Shown piece after piece: positions 1-7,595 of a stretch of 16,095 nucleotides of DNA. Below the pieces are notes generated by a model. The model searched no databases and was not told the DNA's origin. It saw only the letters and a list, made by a program, of their open reading frames with translations. This DNA comes from CAWEPK01 sp049521495. GTDB lineage: Bacteria; Desulfobacterota; Syntrophorhabdia; Syntrophorhabdales; WCHB1-27. The DNA lies in the NCBI GenBank assembly GCA_049521495.1, contig JBEKOT010000053.1, positions 1-16,095 on the forward strand. The letters run 5' to 3'. Numbering within the stretch: position 1 is the stretch's first letter; each line of letters starts with the position of its first letter. The translations under genes and the position numbers were made by a program.

Positions 1-102
1 GAGCTTGTGACCCAGATCGCCCTCGAGAAGGAGCTCCGCTTCGCCATCAGGGAAGGGGGGAAGACGGTCGGCGCGGGGGTAGTTACGGAGATAATAGAGT
101 AA
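1..102 (+). CDS. tuf: Elongation factor Tu, C-terminal end (partial)
   Basis: The first 33 codons seen, followed by TAA, read as the end of EF-Tu domain 3; the stretch RFAIREGGKTVGAGVV is the near-invariant final beta-barrel sequence of EF-Tu. EF-Tu is the GTPase that delivers aminoacyl-tRNA to the ribosomal A site. The GTP-binding domain and the start lie outside the window. The gene is directly upstream of rpmG (12-nt gap) on the same strand, the usual arrangement of the tuf-rpmG-tRNA-Trp-secE-nusG block in many bacteria. Identification is firm although only the tail is visible. Confidence 0.95.
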   Translation, partial: ELVTQIALEKELRFAIREGGKTVGAGVVTEIIE

Positions 103-114
103 AAGAGGGATGAG

Positions 115-264
115 ATGAGGCAATTGGTGACCCTGGCCTGTTCGGATTGCAAGAACAGGAATTATACAACCTCTAAGAACAAGCAAAAGACGCCGGACAG
201 ACTGGAGATGAGGAAGTACTGCAAGTTTTGCAAAAAACATACGGCGCACAAGGAAACTAAATAA
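115..264 (+). CDS. rpmG: 50S ribosomal protein L33, zinc-binding form
   Basis: This 49-residue protein of the large ribosomal subunit begins MRQLVTLACSDC and is too short for many gene-calling cut-offs. It has two CxxC pairs (C9/C12 and C36/C39), as expected for the zinc-ribbon (C+) form of L33. The TTSKNK stretch and the RLEMRKYC core are typical of the family, and the length is normal. A GAGGG Shine-Dalgarno sequence at about 105-109 precedes the ATG. It sits between tuf and tRNA-Trp. Because the zinc ligands are intact, it could be replaced by a zinc-free paralogue under zinc limitation in organisms that have one; none is visible here. Confidence 0.96.
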   Translation: MRQLVTLACSDCKNRNYTTSKNKQKTPDRLEMRKYCKFCKKHTAHKETK

Positions 265-268
265 ACAA

Positions 269-342
269 AGGCCAGTAGCTCTAACGGATAGAGCACCGGA
301 CTCCAAATCCGGGTGTTGGGGGTTCGAATCCCTCCTGGCCTG
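269..342 (+). tRNA. tRNA-Trp (anticodon CCA)
   Basis: A full cloverleaf can be drawn by hand. The acceptor stem 269-275 pairs perfectly with 335-341. The D stem is 278-281/291-294, with a GG-containing loop. The anticodon stem 296-300/308-312 has loop CTCCAAA and anticodon CCA at 303-305. The variable loop has 5 nt. The T stem 318-322/330-334 has loop TTCGAAT. The discriminator base is G342 and no CCA tail is encoded, so it must be added after processing. The tRNA starts 4 nt after the rpmG stop and ends 18 nt before secE, so it is almost certainly cut from a polycistronic transcript. Confidence 0.98.
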
Positions 343-360
343 CTTGTACTGGAGACTCAG

Positions 361-564
361 ATGAAGCCAAGAGAGACGATTGATGAAATCAAGGAATATT
401 TCAAGGAGGTTTACCTGGAGACGAAACGCGTCACCTTCCCCTCGAGGAAGGAGACCATGAAAGGTACCTACGTGGTTCTCATCACTGTTTTCATCGCCGC
501 GGTCTTTCTAGGCTTGGTAGATGTCGGACTCGCCAAAATAGTCCAGGTCCTGTTCCGTGGATAA
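361..564 (+). CDS. secE: Preprotein translocase subunit SecE
   Basis: SecE is the small membrane subunit of the SecYEG channel, which clamps SecY. The 67-residue product has an amphipathic N-terminal helix rich in charged residues, the conserved hinge VTFPSRKET, and one C-terminal membrane segment of about 20 residues (about 38-58, VVLITVFIAAVFLGLVDV). This is the short single-span form found outside Gammaproteobacteria. The ATG at 361 was chosen because it has a GGAG at 351-354. A longer in-frame reading from 313 would run back into the tRNA-Trp gene and is not credible. The stop overlaps or abuts the nusG start. Confidence 0.96.
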   Translation: MKPRETIDEIKEYFKEVYLETKRVTFPSRKETMKGTYVVLITVFIAAVFLGLVDVGLAKIVQVLFRG

Positions 565-568
565 CTCG

Positions 569-1099
569 ATGGAAAAGAAATGGTACGTGGTGCATACATA
601 TTCAGGCTATGAGCAAAAGGTGAAGGAGGCGCTCGAGGAGAGAATAAGGACGAGCGGTATGGAAAGCCGCTTCGCCGAGATAATCGTCCCTTCCGAGGTG
701 ATCATGGAGCGGGTCAAGGGACAGGCGAAAAAATCGCAGAGGACTATCTTCCCCGGCTATATAATCGTTCAGATGGATATGAACGAAGATACGTGGTACC
801 TGGTGCGCAATACCCCGAAGGTGACCGGCTTCGTGGGTTACGGTATGAAGCCTACGCCGCTTCCGGAAGATGAAATAAAGGATATAGTGCATGCTATCCA
901 GGAAGGGAAGGGGAAGATAAAGCCGAAGATCCGTTTCGACAGGGGTGACAGCGTCAAGGTTATCGAGGGCCCTTTTTCCAATTTTACAGGAAGCGTCGAG
1001 GAGATTAAGCCCGAGAAAGGGAAGGTGAAGGTTCTTCTCAACATTTTCGGCAGGACGACGCCTGTGGAGCTCGATTTCATGCAGATAGAAAAAATGTAA
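569..1099 (+). CDS. nusG: Transcription termination/antitermination factor NusG
   Basis: NusG binds RNA polymerase through its N-terminal NGN domain (residues about 3-115; KKWYVVHTYSGYE, IFPGYIIVQ) and contacts Rho or ribosomal protein S10 through its C-terminal KOW domain (about 122-176; GDSVKVIEGPF). The length of 176 residues is normal. The start is uncertain: ATG 569 gives the usual N-terminus MEKKWY, while GTG 557 lies 12 nt upstream in frame and would overlap secE by 8 nt. Neither has a strong Shine-Dalgarno sequence, which points to translational coupling with secE. The product is expected to travel with the polymerase encoded downstream. Confidence 0.96.
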   Translation: MEKKWYVVHTYSGYEQKVKEALEERIRTSGMESRFAEIIVPSEVIMERVKGQAKKSQRTIFPGYIIVQMDMNEDTWYLVRNTPKVTGFVGYGMKPTPLPEDEIKDIVHAIQEGKGKIKPKIRFDRGDSVKVIEGPFSNFTGSVEEIKPEKGKVKVLLNIFGRTTPVELDFMQIEKM

Positions 1100-1111
1100 A
1101 GGAGCTGCAAG

Positions 1112-1540
1112 ATGGCGAAGAAAGTTGCCGCTATGGTGAAGCTGCAATTGTCGGCAGGTCAGGCCACACCGTCCCCGCCCGTGGGACCGGCGCTAGGCCA
1201 GCACGGGGTCAACATAATGGAGTTTTGCAAGGCCTTCAACGAAAGGACAAAGACGCAGGAAGGGACGATTATCCCTGTCCTTATTACCATATACTCCGAT
1301 CGGACCTTCACCTTCGTGACAAAGACGCCCCCTGTATCCTTTCTGCTTAAGAAAGCGGTAAAGCTGGCAAAGGGCGCTAACAACCCGAAGAAGGAGACGG
1401 TGGGCCAGGTCACCAAATCGCAGGTACGGGAGATCGCGCAGCTGAAGATGCCCGATCTCAATGCAAAGGACCTGGCGGGAGCTCTGAGGATCGTCGAAGG
1501 GTCCGCGAGAAGTATGGGATTGGAGGTAGTGGAGGGCTAA
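1112..1540 (+). CDS. rplK: 50S ribosomal protein L11
   Basis: L11 forms the base of the GTPase-associated centre together with the L10-L12 stalk and 23S rRNA. The 142-residue protein has the N-terminal domain with the proline-rich helix (QATPSPPVGPALGQHGVNIM, residues about 18-37) and the C-terminal rRNA-binding domain containing GQVTKSQVREIA and ending in ARSMGLEVVEG. Length and motifs match the family. A strong AAAGGAG at 1098-1104 precedes the ATG. It follows nusG by 12 nt and is probably cotranscribed with it. Confidence 0.98.
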   Translation: MAKKVAAMVKLQLSAGQATPSPPVGPALGQHGVNIMEFCKAFNERTKTQEGTIIPVLITIYSDRTFTFVTKTPPVSFLLKKAVKLAKGANNPKKETVGQVTKSQVREIAQLKMPDLNAKDLAGALRIVEGSARSMGLEVVEG

Positions 1541-1642
1541 TAGGCATCCGGAAAGGTAACATTCGACGTTTAAAGAAGACCTGGGCAAACAGTAAGAGAT
1601 TGCTGCTGCGGGAATTTTTATTTTTTGAAGGGCGGTGGACAG
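1541..1642 (+). other. rplK-rplA spacer (no gene seen)
   Basis: This 102-nt gap is the longest between nusG and rplA. It contains a T-rich run at about 1616-1626 just before the rplA ribosome-binding region. I see no convincing hairpin, promoter or small gene. In Escherichia coli L1 represses its operon at a site before rplK; I could not identify an L1-binding motif here by eye. Confidence 0.5.
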
Positions 1643-2347
1643 ATGGCGGAAAAAGCAAAACAATACAAGGAAGCAATCCAAAAGGTGGACAGGGAGAAGC
1701 GTTACACCCTTGACGAGGCGCTCGATCTGCTCGCCCAGATGCCTGACAGGAAATTTGACGAGACCGTTGAAGTAGCCATGCGGCTCGGCGTTGATCCCCG
1801 GCATGCCGATCAGATGGTCCGCGGGTCCGTTGTGCTCCCCAACGGGCTGGGGAAGAAGGTGAGGATTCTTGTCTTTGCGAAGGGGCAGAAGGAGAAGGAA
1901 GCCGAGGAAGCAGGCGCCGACTATGTCGGTTCGGATGACATGATAGACAAAGTACAGAAAGGCTGGCTCGATTTCGACAAGGCCATAGCCACACCCGACA
2001 TGATGGGAGCGGTCAGCAAGCTCGGCAAGATTCTTGGCCCCAGGGGCCTCATGCCCAATCCCAAGGTCGGCACCGTGACGTTCGATATCGCCAAGGCAGT
2101 GAACGAGCTGAAGGCGGGGCGCGTCGAGTTCCGTGTGGACAAGGCTGGAAACCTCCACGTCCCTGTGGGTAAGGGGAGTTTCGGGACTGAGAAGCTGAAG
2201 GAGAACATCAACTCGCTCTTCGACGCGGTCGTCAGGCTGAAGCCCGCATCTAGCAAGGGCACCTATGTGAAAGGGATAGCCGTCTCGAGAACCATGAGCC
2301 CGGGCGTCAAGATTGACCCGGCCTATGTGAGGAGTCTGGCAAAATAG
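1643..2347 (+). CDS. rplA: 50S ribosomal protein L1
   Basis: L1 binds 23S rRNA at the L1 stalk, which helps move deacylated tRNA out of the E site. The 234-residue length is normal. The two-domain L1 fold is indicated by the N-terminal segment KRYTLDEALDLL, the middle-domain signature LGPRGLMPNPKVGTV (residues about 133-147) and the C-terminal SSKGTYVKGIAVSRTMSPG. ATG 1643 was chosen over an in-frame TTG 18 nt upstream because it gives the usual MAEKAKQY start and follows a purine-rich GGCGGTGG. The protein also acts as a translational repressor in many bacteria. Confidence 0.98.
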   Translation: MAEKAKQYKEAIQKVDREKRYTLDEALDLLAQMPDRKFDETVEVAMRLGVDPRHADQMVRGSVVLPNGLGKKVRILVFAKGQKEKEAEEAGADYVGSDDMIDKVQKGWLDFDKAIATPDMMGAVSKLGKILGPRGLMPNPKVGTVTFDIAKAVNELKAGRVEFRVDKAGNLHVPVGKGSFGTEKLKENINSLFDAVVRLKPASSKGTYVKGIAVSRTMSPGVKIDPAYVRSLAK

Positions 2348-2467
2348 GGAAAGAGTCAGAGACAGCAGGTGCCGATTTTTTCGGTTAAACGGTAAGCGGC
2401 CTGCCGAGACAAAACTTTTGCAATTTTCGTCTCTTCTGGCTTTCCATAAATCTCATCGAAAGGAGGG
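2348..2467 (+). promoter_or_regulatory. Ribosomal protein L10 leader (autoregulatory mRNA element)
   Basis: The spacer before rplJ has the sequence and fold of the L10 leader family. GCAGG (2365-2369) pairs with CCTGC (2400-2404). Inside this stem lie CCGA/TCGG (2372-2375/2381-2384) and the TTAAACGGTAAGCGG kink-turn-like segment. GAGAC (2359-2363) can pair with GTCTC (2429-2433), and GGAAAG (2348-2353) with CTTTCC (2440-2445), closing the outer stem. In known cases L10 or the L10-L12 complex binds the kink-turn and represses rplJL. Competing pairings are visible: GTCTC can instead pair with GAGAC at 2406-2410, and CTTTCCA can pair with TGGAAAG across the rplJ start. A Shine-Dalgarno AAAGGAGGG ends the element at 2467. 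Confidence 0.85.
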
Positions 2468-2477
2468 ATGAAAACCA

Positions 2478-2999
2478 TTGGAAAGAAAGGCAAAAGAAAA
2501 ACTGGTCGGTGAGCTTGACGACAGGCTCAAGCGCGCCGGCGCCCTGTTCCTAGCCGAATACAGCGGAATGAATGTGGCCCAGATAACGAAGCTCCGAAGG
2601 GAGCTCGACAACGTGGGCGGAGAATTCAAGGTAGCCAAGAACACGCTCCTTTCGCTCGCCGCCCAAGGAACGAGCGCTGAGGCGCTAAAGGACGAATTTG
2701 TGGGACCTAACGCGGTAATCTACAGTTACAAGGACCCGGTCGGCGTTGCCAAAGTCCTTGCGGCAATCGTGAAGGACGTGCCGAAGCTCAAACTGAAGTC
2801 AGGGCTCCTCGGGACGAAGAGGATCAAAGCCAACGAGATACTCACCCTTGCGACCCTGCCGCCTAAGGAAATCCTTGTCGGCAAGCTGCTCGGCCTGATG
2901 GTCGGCATACCCCAGAGACTCGTGGGAGCCCTTTCGGGCAATCTGATGCAGCTTTTGATGACGCTGTCCGCCATCAAGGCAAGAAAAGAAACGATGTAA
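2478..2999 (+). CDS. rplJ: 50S ribosomal protein L10
   Basis: L10 anchors the L7/L12 dimers to the ribosome near L11 and regulates its own mRNA. The 173-residue protein has the conserved N-terminal rRNA-binding domain (ALFLAEYSGMNVAQITKLRREL; FKVAKNTLL; FVGPNAVIYSY) and a C-terminal L12-binding helix ending in LLMTLSAIKARKE. The start is a TTG about 10 nt after AAAGGAGGG (2459-2467). An ATG at 2468 directly touching that sequence is out of frame and ends after 14 codons, so it is a decoy. The MERKAKEKLV start agrees with relatives of this family. Confidence 0.97.
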   Translation: MERKAKEKLVGELDDRLKRAGALFLAEYSGMNVAQITKLRRELDNVGGEFKVAKNTLLSLAAQGTSAEALKDEFVGPNAVIYSYKDPVGVAKVLAAIVKDVPKLKLKSGLLGTKRIKANEILTLATLPPKEILVGKLLGLMVGIPQRLVGALSGNLMQLLMTLSAIKARKETM

Positions 3000-3014
3000 A
3001 GGAGGATAGAGTAA

Positions 3015-3407
3015 ATGGCTGTGACGAGAGAGGAAGTAATTACTTATATCGAAAATATGACGGTCCTGGAGCTTTCAGAGTTCATCAAGACGCTAGAGGA
3101 GAAATTCGGCGTGCAGGCGGCAATGCCGATGATGGCGGCCGCAGGGGCAGGTTCTGCGCCTGCTGCGGCAGCCGCAGAACCTGTGGAAGAACAGACGGAG
3201 TTCAACGTCGTGCTCACGGGGTATGAGGCAGAGAAGAAGATCCAAGTGATCAAGGTCGTAAGGGCGGTGACAAGCCTGGGCCTCAAAGAGGCGAAAGATC
3301 TCGTGGAAGGCGTGCCGAAGCCGGTCAAGGAAGGCGTGTCGAAGCAGGAGGCCGAGAACATCAAGAAGCAACTCGAAGAAGTAAGCGGCCATGTCAAGAT
3401 CGAATAA
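3015..3407 (+). CDS. rplL: 50S ribosomal protein L7/L12
   Basis: This acidic stalk protein recruits EF-Tu, EF-G and IF2 to the ribosome. In its 130 residues it shows the N-terminal dimerisation helix (about 3-32), an Ala/Pro-rich flexible hinge (about 40-58) and the C-terminal factor-binding domain with KKIQVIKVVRAVTSLGLKEA and DLVEGVPKPVKEG. AAAGGAGG at 2998-3005 overlaps the rplJ stop, so translation of the two is probably coupled. Several copies per L10 are needed, so this gene is usually translated more than rplJ. Confidence 0.98.
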   Translation: MAVTREEVITYIENMTVLELSEFIKTLEEKFGVQAAMPMMAAAGAGSAPAAAAAEPVEEQTEFNVVLTGYEAEKKIQVIKVVRAVTSLGLKEAKDLVEGVPKPVKEGVSKQEAENIKKQLEEVSGHVKIE

Positions 3408-3428
3408 GGGTTTTTACGCCTCACTTAG

Positions 3429-3453
3429 GGGGGCAAAGTATCCCTTTGCCCCC
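3429..3453 (+). promoter_or_regulatory. GC-rich hairpin between rplL and rpoB (attenuator or RNA-processing site)
   Basis: GGGGGCAAAG (3429-3438) and CTTTGCCCCC (3444-3453) form a perfect 10-bp stem with a 5-nt loop TATCC. There is no downstream T run (GAACGTTTAAAC follows), so a complete intrinsic terminator is unlikely. In Escherichia coli the same spacer has a partial terminator and an RNase III site that set the ratio of rplL to rpoB mRNA. A similar role here is inferred from position and structure only. Confidence 0.7.
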
Positions 3454-3481
3454 GAACGTTTAAACAAGAGGTGAAAAAGAT

Positions 3482-6400
3482 ATGAGGCAAACCTTTCACA
3501 ATAAGATTGTAAGAAAGAGCTACGGAAAGCTCAAAGAGATTCTCGATATTTCGAATCTTATCGAAATCCAGCTCAATTCTTACGAGACCTTCCTTCAGAA
3601 GGACGTCGCTCCCGAAGAGCGGGCCGCCGTAGGGCTTCAGGCGGTTTTCAGCAGTGTCTTCCCTATAAGGGACTCCCACGAGACGACCTCCCTGGAGTTC
3701 GTTCAGTATGAGATCGGCGACCCGAAGTATTCCGAGGAGGAATGCATCGTCCGGGGTCTCACCTTTGCCTCCCCGATGAAGGTAACCATACGGCTCGTCG
3801 TATTCAACGTCGATCCGAACACGAAAATAAAAGACATCAAGGCAGTCAAGGAGCAGGACGTCTATTTCGGTGAAATCCCCCTCATGACCGAGAGGGGAAC
3901 CTTCATCATCAACGGGACCGAAAGGGTCATCGTCAGCCAGCTCCATCGTTCGCCCGGTGTCTATTTTGACTGCGACCAGTCGAAGGCACCCTTCAGCGGC
4001 AACTTCGCCTACACGGCGAGGATCATCCCTTACCGGGGCTCCTGGCTCGATTTCGAATTCGATCACAAGGAGCTGCTCTACGTACGTATAGACAAGCGCA
4101 AGAAAATCCCCGTCACCCTCCTTTTGCGGGCTCTCGGCTATTCCGAGAAGGATATTCTCGATTATTTCTACGAGAAGGAAACGGTCATCATAAAAGATGG
4201 AAAGGTCTTCAAAGAGACGCCTTTCGAACTGCTCCTCGGCCAGAAGGCGCCGGCGGACATCGTCAACCCGAAGACCGACGAGGTGCTGGTAAAGAAGCAC
4301 AAGAAAATCACCAAGGCGGTCATCAAGAAGATGGAGCAGGCCAACATCGCGAAGATCCCCGTGGAAGAGCAGGACGTCATCGGCAAGGTAGCGGCGGCCA
4401 GCATCATAGACCCGGAGACGAAGGAGGTGATCGTCCCGATCAACAAGGAGATTACCGAAGACGACCTGTCGAAGATAGTCAGCCGGGGCATAAAGAGCTT
4501 CGACGTGCTCTTTATCGATAACCTCAACGTTAGCGCTTCCCTTCGGGACACGCTGCTTATCGACAAGGCCGGCGGCAAGGATGAGGCGCTCCTGGAAATT
4601 TACAGGAAGCTGCGGCCCGGCGACCCGCCCACGTACGAATTCGCGGAGGCCCTCGTCCACAACATGTTTTTCAGCCCGGAGCGTTATGACCTCTCCAAGG
4701 TGGGCAGACTGAAAATGAACCACCGTCTGGGCCTCGGCATTCCTCTCGATGTGACGACGCTTAGAAGGGAGGATATCATCGAGGTCGTGAGGCACCTTCT
4801 GCGTCTGAAAGACTCCCGCGGGTCGGGCGATGATATCGACCATTTGGGCAACAGAAGGGTAAGGACTGTCGGCGAGCTCCTGGAGAACCAGTTCAGGATG
4901 GGTCTCGTGAGGATGGAGCGGGCCATTAAGGAAAGGCTCACGTTCCCCGAGATGGAGACGCTAATGCCCCATGACCTTGTGAACCCGAAGCCGGTCGCGA
5001 CGGCCGTGAAAGACTTCTTCGCAAGCAGCCAGCTTTCCCAGTTCATGGACCAGACAAACCCCCTCTCCGAGATTACCCACAAGCGTAGACTCTCCGCCTT
5101 GGGACCCGGCGGCCTCACCCGCGAGAGGGCCGGTTTCGAGGTACGCGACGTGCACCCGACCCACTACGGCAGGATTTGCCCGATAGAGACCCCCGAGGGG
5201 CCTAATATCGGCCTTATCGCCTCGCTCTCCACCTATGCGCGGGTCAACGAGTACGGCTTCATAGAGACGCCCTACAGGGAAGTGATCAACGGGAGGGTGA
5301 CGAACAACATCAAGTATATGAGCGCTCTTGAAGAGGAGCAGTATTACATCGCCCAGGCAAATGCGCCTGTCGATGAGGACGGCCGCTTCCGTACGGATCT
5401 TGTATCTGCCAGGAAGGGCGGCGGCTTCTTCTGGATAGACCCCATGTCGATAGACCTCATGGACGTCTCCCCGAAACAGCTTGTCTCCGTGTCCGCGTCC
5501 CTCATACCGTTCCTTGAGCACGATGACGCGAACCGCGCCCTTATGGGCTCTAACATGCAGCGGCAGGCCGTGCCCCTCATCAAAACGGAGGCGCCCCTGA
5601 TCGGCACCGGCATGGAGCGCATAGTGGGAAGGGACTCCAGGGTCAGCATCGTGGCAAAACATGACGGATTAGTGGAAAGCGTCGACGCGAACAGGATTAT
5701 CCTCAAGTACGAAGAAAAAAGCGACGGCGATGAGCCAGTCACGAAGATCGACGTTTACAACCTGCTGAAGTTCAGACGGTCGAACCAGGATACCTGCATC
5801 AACCAGCGTGTGATAGTGCAGAAAGGCGACTATGTCAGGAAGGGTGAGGTCCTCGCCGACGGGCCTTCCACCGATAGGGGCGAACTGGCCCTCGGCAAGA
5901 ACGTGATGGTGGCTTTCATGCCCTGGAGAGGATTCAACTACGAGGACTCGGTCCTCATCAACGAGAGGCTTGTTGCGGAGGACAGCTTCACTTCCATCCA
6001 CATCGAGGAACTGGAGTGCGTGGTGAGGGATACGAAGCTGGGCAAGGAGGAGGTCACCCGCGATATCCCGAATGTGGGGGACGAGGCGCTGAAAGATCTG
6101 GATGAGAGCGGCATTATCCGCATAGGCGCGACTGTCAGGGCCGGGGACATCCTGGTGGGCAAAGTAACGCCTAAAGGGGAGACTCAGCTCACGCCGGAGG
6201 AGAAGTTGCTCCGGGCAATCTTCGGCGAGAAGGCAGGGGACGTAAAGGACACTTCCCTGCGAATCCCCCACGGAATAGAAGGCATCGTCATCGACGTGAA
6301 GGTTCTCTCGAGAAGGGGCATAGACAAGGATGAAAGGTCCAGGCTTATCGAGGACATAGAGATATCGAACATCCTGAAGGACCAGGAGGACCAGGTCAAG

Positions 6401-7585
6401 ATCATCCTCGATTCGACGAGAGACAAGGTCCAGGACCTTCTTCTCGGGAAGACCGCGCCGAAGGAGATAAAGGACGGCAGGGGCAAAGCGCTCATCAAGA
6501 AAGGTGAGGCCTTTACGAGGGAGAAGATAAACAACATCAACCTCGATAGATTGCAGGAGATAGATTTCGACGACGAGGATCTGGAGGCGAGGATCACGAA
6601 GATCGTCGACAGCAAGGAAAACCAGATCGAGTTGATAAGGCTGTACTATGAGGACAAGATAAACAAGATAAAGAAGGGAGACGAACTGCCGCCGGGCGTC
6701 CTGAAGACGATCAAGGTATACGTCGCCATGAAGCGGAAGATCGCCGTGGGCGACAAGATATCCGGCCGGCACGGGAACAAAGGTATCGTCTCGGTGATTT
6801 TGCCTGAAGAGGATATGCCGTTCACGGAGGACGGCACCGCCGTAGACGTTGTTCTGAACCCTCTGGGCGTGCCTTCCCGTATGAACGCCGGACAGATACT
6901 CGAGACCCACCTGGGTTGGGCATCGAAAGAGCTCGGCAAGGCGATAGGCAAGCTCGTCGAGACGAACAACGCCTCCCTGATCCGGAGTCGGGTGAAAGAG
7001 ATTTACGGGAACGGGGAAATGCAGGAATTCCTGGATAAACTTGGTGAGGACGAATTGGTCGAGCTCGCGAACCAGGTGAGCGACGGCGTGCACATATCGG
7101 TCCCTGTTTTTGACGGCGCAAAGGAGGAAGAGATCAGCGACGCCTTCAAAATGGCAGGACTGCCCGACACGCGACAGATCACCCTCTACGATGGGAGGTC
7201 GGGGGAGCCGTTCCACCACAAGGTGACGATCGGCTACATGTACCTGCTCAAGCTCCACCACCTCGTGGACGACAAGATCCATGCCCGTTCCATCGGGCCT
7301 TATTCGCTCGTGACCCAGCAGCCCCTCGGCGGAAAGGCGCAGTTCGGCGGCCAGAGGCTGGGCGAGATGGAAGTATGGGCCCTCGAGGCGTACGGGGCTG
7401 CCTATTCGCTTCAAGAGTTCCTTACGATCAAGTCGGACGATGTGAGCGGCAGGGTGAAGGCCTACGAATCGATCGTCAAAGGCGAAGACGTGCTCGAGCC
7501 TTCCTTGCCCGAATCGTTCAACGTGCTGGTTAAAGAGCTGCAGAGCCTGTGCATCAACGTTGACTTGATCAAAGAAGAAGAATAA
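3482..7585 (+). CDS. rpoB: DNA-directed RNA polymerase subunit beta
   Basis: The second-largest core subunit has 1367 residues, slightly longer than Escherichia coli RpoB. The protrusion and lobe regions come first. The rifampicin pocket follows at about 515-542 (SQLSQFMDQTNPLSEITHKR), with wild-type-like D523, H533 and S538 at the positions usually changed in resistance. Next are THYGRICPIETPEGPNIGL, a flap region with QLTPEEKLLRAIFGEKAGD, and a following helical insert (about 940-1080). The catalytic-face KISGRHGNKGIVS and the C-terminal clamp segment GKAQFGGQRLGEMEVWALEAYGA complete the protein. GAGGTGA at 3468-3474 is the likely ribosome-binding site. The gene is intact and lies 10 nt before rpoC. 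Confidence 0.99.
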   Translation: MRQTFHNKIVRKSYGKLKEILDISNLIEIQLNSYETFLQKDVAPEERAAVGLQAVFSSVFPIRDSHETTSLEFVQYEIGDPKYSEEECIVRGLTFASPMKVTIRLVVFNVDPNTKIKDIKAVKEQDVYFGEIPLMTERGTFIINGTERVIVSQLHRSPGVYFDCDQSKAPFSGNFAYTARIIPYRGSWLDFEFDHKELLYVRIDKRKKIPVTLLLRALGYSEKDILDYFYEKETVIIKDGKVFKETPFELLLGQKAPADIVNPKTDEVLVKKHKKITKAVIKKMEQANIAKIPVEEQDVIGKVAAASIIDPETKEVIVPINKEITEDDLSKIVSRGIKSFDVLFIDNLNVSASLRDTLLIDKAGGKDEALLEIYRKLRPGDPPTYEFAEALVHNMFFSPERYDLSKVGRLKMNHRLGLGIPLDVTTLRREDIIEVVRHLLRLKDSRGSGDDIDHLGNRRVRTVGELLENQFRMGLVRMERAIKERLTFPEMETLMPHDLVNPKPVATAVKDFFASSQLSQFMDQTNPLSEITHKRRLSALGPGGLTRERAGFEVRDVHPTHYGRICPIETPEGPNIGLIASLSTYARVNEYGFIETPYREVINGRVTNNIKYMSALEEEQYYIAQANAPVDEDGRFRTDLVSARKGGGFFWIDPMSIDLMDVSPKQLVSVSASLIPFLEHDDANRALMGSNMQRQAVPLIKTEAPLIGTGMERIVGRDSRVSIVAKHDGLVESVDANRIILKYEEKSDGDEPVTKIDVYNLLKFRRSNQDTCINQRVIVQKGDYVRKGEVLADGPSTDRGELALGKNVMVAFMPWRGFNYEDSVLINERLVAEDSFTSIHIEELECVVRDTKLGKEEVTRDIPNVGDEALKDLDESGIIRIGATVRAGDILVGKVTPKGETQLTPEEKLLRAIFGEKAGDVKDTSLRIPHGIEGIVIDVKVLSRRGIDKDERSRLIEDIEISNILKDQEDQVKIILDSTRDKVQDLLLGKTAPKEIKDGRGKALIKKGEAFTREKINNINLDRLQEIDFDDEDLEARITKIVDSKENQIELIRLYYEDKINKIKKGDELPPGVLKTIKVYVAMKRKIAVGDKISGRHGNKGIVSVILPEEDMPFTEDGTAVDVVLNPLGVPSRMNAGQILETHLGWASKELGKAIGKLVETNNASLIRSRVKEIYGNGEMQEFLDKLGEDELVELANQVSDGVHISVPVFDGAKEEEISDAFKMAGLPDTRQITLYDGRSGEPFHHKVTIGYMYLLKLHHLVDDKIHARSIGPYSLVTQQPLGGKAQFGGQRLGEMEVWALEAYGAAYSLQEFLTIKSDDVSGRVKAYESIVKGEDVLEPSLPESFNVLVKELQSLCINVDLIKEEE

Positions 7586-7595
7586 GGAGGTCGTT

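Noticed and set aside
313..360. N-terminal extension of secE starting inside the tRNA-Trp gene
   Set aside because: The first 10 codons would be tRNA sequence; ATG 361 has its own GGAG and gives a normal SecE.
1608..1642. T-rich run before rplA as a terminator
   Set aside because: No stable hairpin precedes the T run, and the ribosomal protein operon clearly continues.
3425..4843. Long minus-strand open frame (472 codons) opposite rpoB
   Set aside because: It is antisense to the conserved rpoB coding sequence, has no recognisable domain and its composition (His/Arg/Leu/Asp-rich) is typical of a shadow frame in GC-rich DNA.
5669..7414. Minus-strand open frame of 581 codons opposite rpoB
   Set aside because: Same reasoning: rpoB is unambiguous here, and the antisense translation has no motif, signal or ribosome-binding support.
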